NCBI GenBank assembly: GCA_964404395.1
Contig: CAYOKA010000128.1
Location: 1-6,379 of the forward strand
DNA: 6,379 nucleotides
Direction of reading: 5' to 3'
Source: JAAYBT01 sp964404395
GTDB taxonomy: Bacteria; Bacillota; Clostridia; Acetivibrionales; DTU013
Part shown: piece after piece, positions 5,981-6,379 of the stretch
Numbering within the stretch: position 1 is the first letter of the stretch
Layout: each line of letters opens with the position of its first letter
Program-made: the position numbers and the translations under genes
Notes under the pieces: generated by a model
Seen by the model: the letters and a program-made list of their open reading frames with translations, nothing else
What the model was told of the DNA's origin: nothing
Databases searched by the model: none

Positions 5981-6323
5981 ATTTATCCTGAACCGTATCA
6001 TTTATAAGCTTTGTAATGTATACTCCACGTTCTATTGAATTGTCCAGCTCAAACAGAAGCTCCGGTGTATAGCGTAGCCTAAGTCTCTGAGCTATCTCAC
6101 GTCTTACAAACCCGGCAGCGCTTTTCAATCCAAGGATTGCATTCTTTTTCTCTTGTTCAGTTCCAAGTATGCTAACAAATATCTTAGCCATTCGCAGATC
6201 CTTTGTAACATCAACGCCTGTGATACTTATCATTTCCGGCACCCGGGGATCCTTCAGCTCATTTCGAATAATAGAGCTTATTTCCTTCTTCATCTCTTCT
6301 GATATTCTAGCTGTTCTGGCCAT
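5979..6323 (-). CDS. rbfA: 30S ribosome-binding factor A
   Basis: RbfA binds the immature 30S subunit near helix 1 of 16S rRNA and helps its late maturation, especially in the cold. The 114-residue protein is a single KH-like domain of usual length. It begins MARTARISEEMKKEISSIIRNEL, the typical N-terminal helix. The family-typical LKDPRVPEMISITGVDVT lies at about residues 23-40, followed by LRMAKIFVSILG at 43-54. The C-terminal part has GFVRREIAQRLRLRYTPELL, then FELDNSIERG, both conserved in RbfA. The ATG at 6323 has an excellent GGAGGAG site (6332-6338) with an 8-nt spacer. It is the most upstream complete gene. In Firmicutes infB, sometimes with a small ylxP-like gene, normally lies just upstream, outside this window. 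The stop is TAG, 12 nt before nrnA. Confidence 0.97.
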   Translation of the reverse strand: MARTARISEEMKKEISSIIRNELKDPRVPEMISITGVDVTKDLRMAKIFVSILGTEQEKKNAILGLKSAAGFVRREIAQRLRLRYTPELLFELDNSIERGVYITKLINDTVQDK

Positions 6324-6342
6324 TCAAATCACTCCTCCAGAG

Positions 6343-6372
6343 AAAAAGGCCGGGCAGACAGTATTCCCGCCC
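6343..6372 (-). terminator. Candidate intrinsic terminator or attenuator upstream of rbfA
   Basis: Read on the minus strand, GGGCGGG (6366-6372) can pair with CCCGGCC (6348-6354) across an 11-nt loop: six G-C pairs with one G-G mismatch. Five uridines (6343-6347) follow at once. The U-run ends only 4 nt before the rbfA ribosome binding site. The shape fits an intrinsic terminator of the upstream gene or a leaky attenuator. The mismatch, the long loop and the closeness of the window edge keep confidence moderate. Confidence 0.42.
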
Positions 6373-6379
6373 ATCCAGC

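Overview
The window is a compact stretch of bacterial chromosome in which every supported gene lies on the minus strand, so transcription runs from high to low coordinates. Gene content, strong purine-rich Shine-Dalgarno (SD) sites and a moderate base composition point to a low-to-mid GC Firmicute, most likely a Clostridia-type anaerobe. I infer this from synteny and protein style, not from a marker gene.

The upstream part (6323 to 3122) is the tail of the conserved nusA-infB translation cluster: rbfA (30S maturation), nrnA (DHH/DHHA1 nanoRNase and pAp phosphatase), truB (tRNA pseudouridine-55 synthase) and ribF (riboflavin kinase/FAD synthetase). The gaps are 12 nt (rbfA-nrnA), 1 nt (nrnA-truB, after correcting the truB start) and 33 nt (truB-ribF). 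This looks like one transcription unit. A GC-rich hairpin followed by a U-run lies just upstream of rbfA and may end or attenuate transcription arriving from the upstream gene.

After a 90-nt gap with a weak candidate promoter comes a second unit (3031 to the left edge). It encodes a MacB/LolD-type ABC ATPase, a Yip1-family membrane protein, a membrane-fusion (HlyD/MacA-type) adaptor, and the first 12 codons of what is very probably the MacB-type permease, cut by the window edge. These four components match the Bacillus subtilis YknWXYZ exporter, which is implicated in protection against the SDP toxin, but the genes are ordered Y-W-X-Z instead of W-X-Y-Z. The rpsO-pnp genes that often follow ribF in Firmicutes are not in this position.

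The most distinctive local feature is a perfect 21-bp tandem repeat (three copies plus a decayed fourth) at the 5' end of the Yip1-family gene. It adds acidic heptapeptides to the cytoplasmic N-terminus. I see no RNA genes, CRISPR arrays, insertion sequences or riboswitches, and no intergenic stretch exceeds 90 nt. Apart from the repeat and the exporter arrangement, this is ordinary chromosomal sequence, and I do not see a clearly undescribed system.
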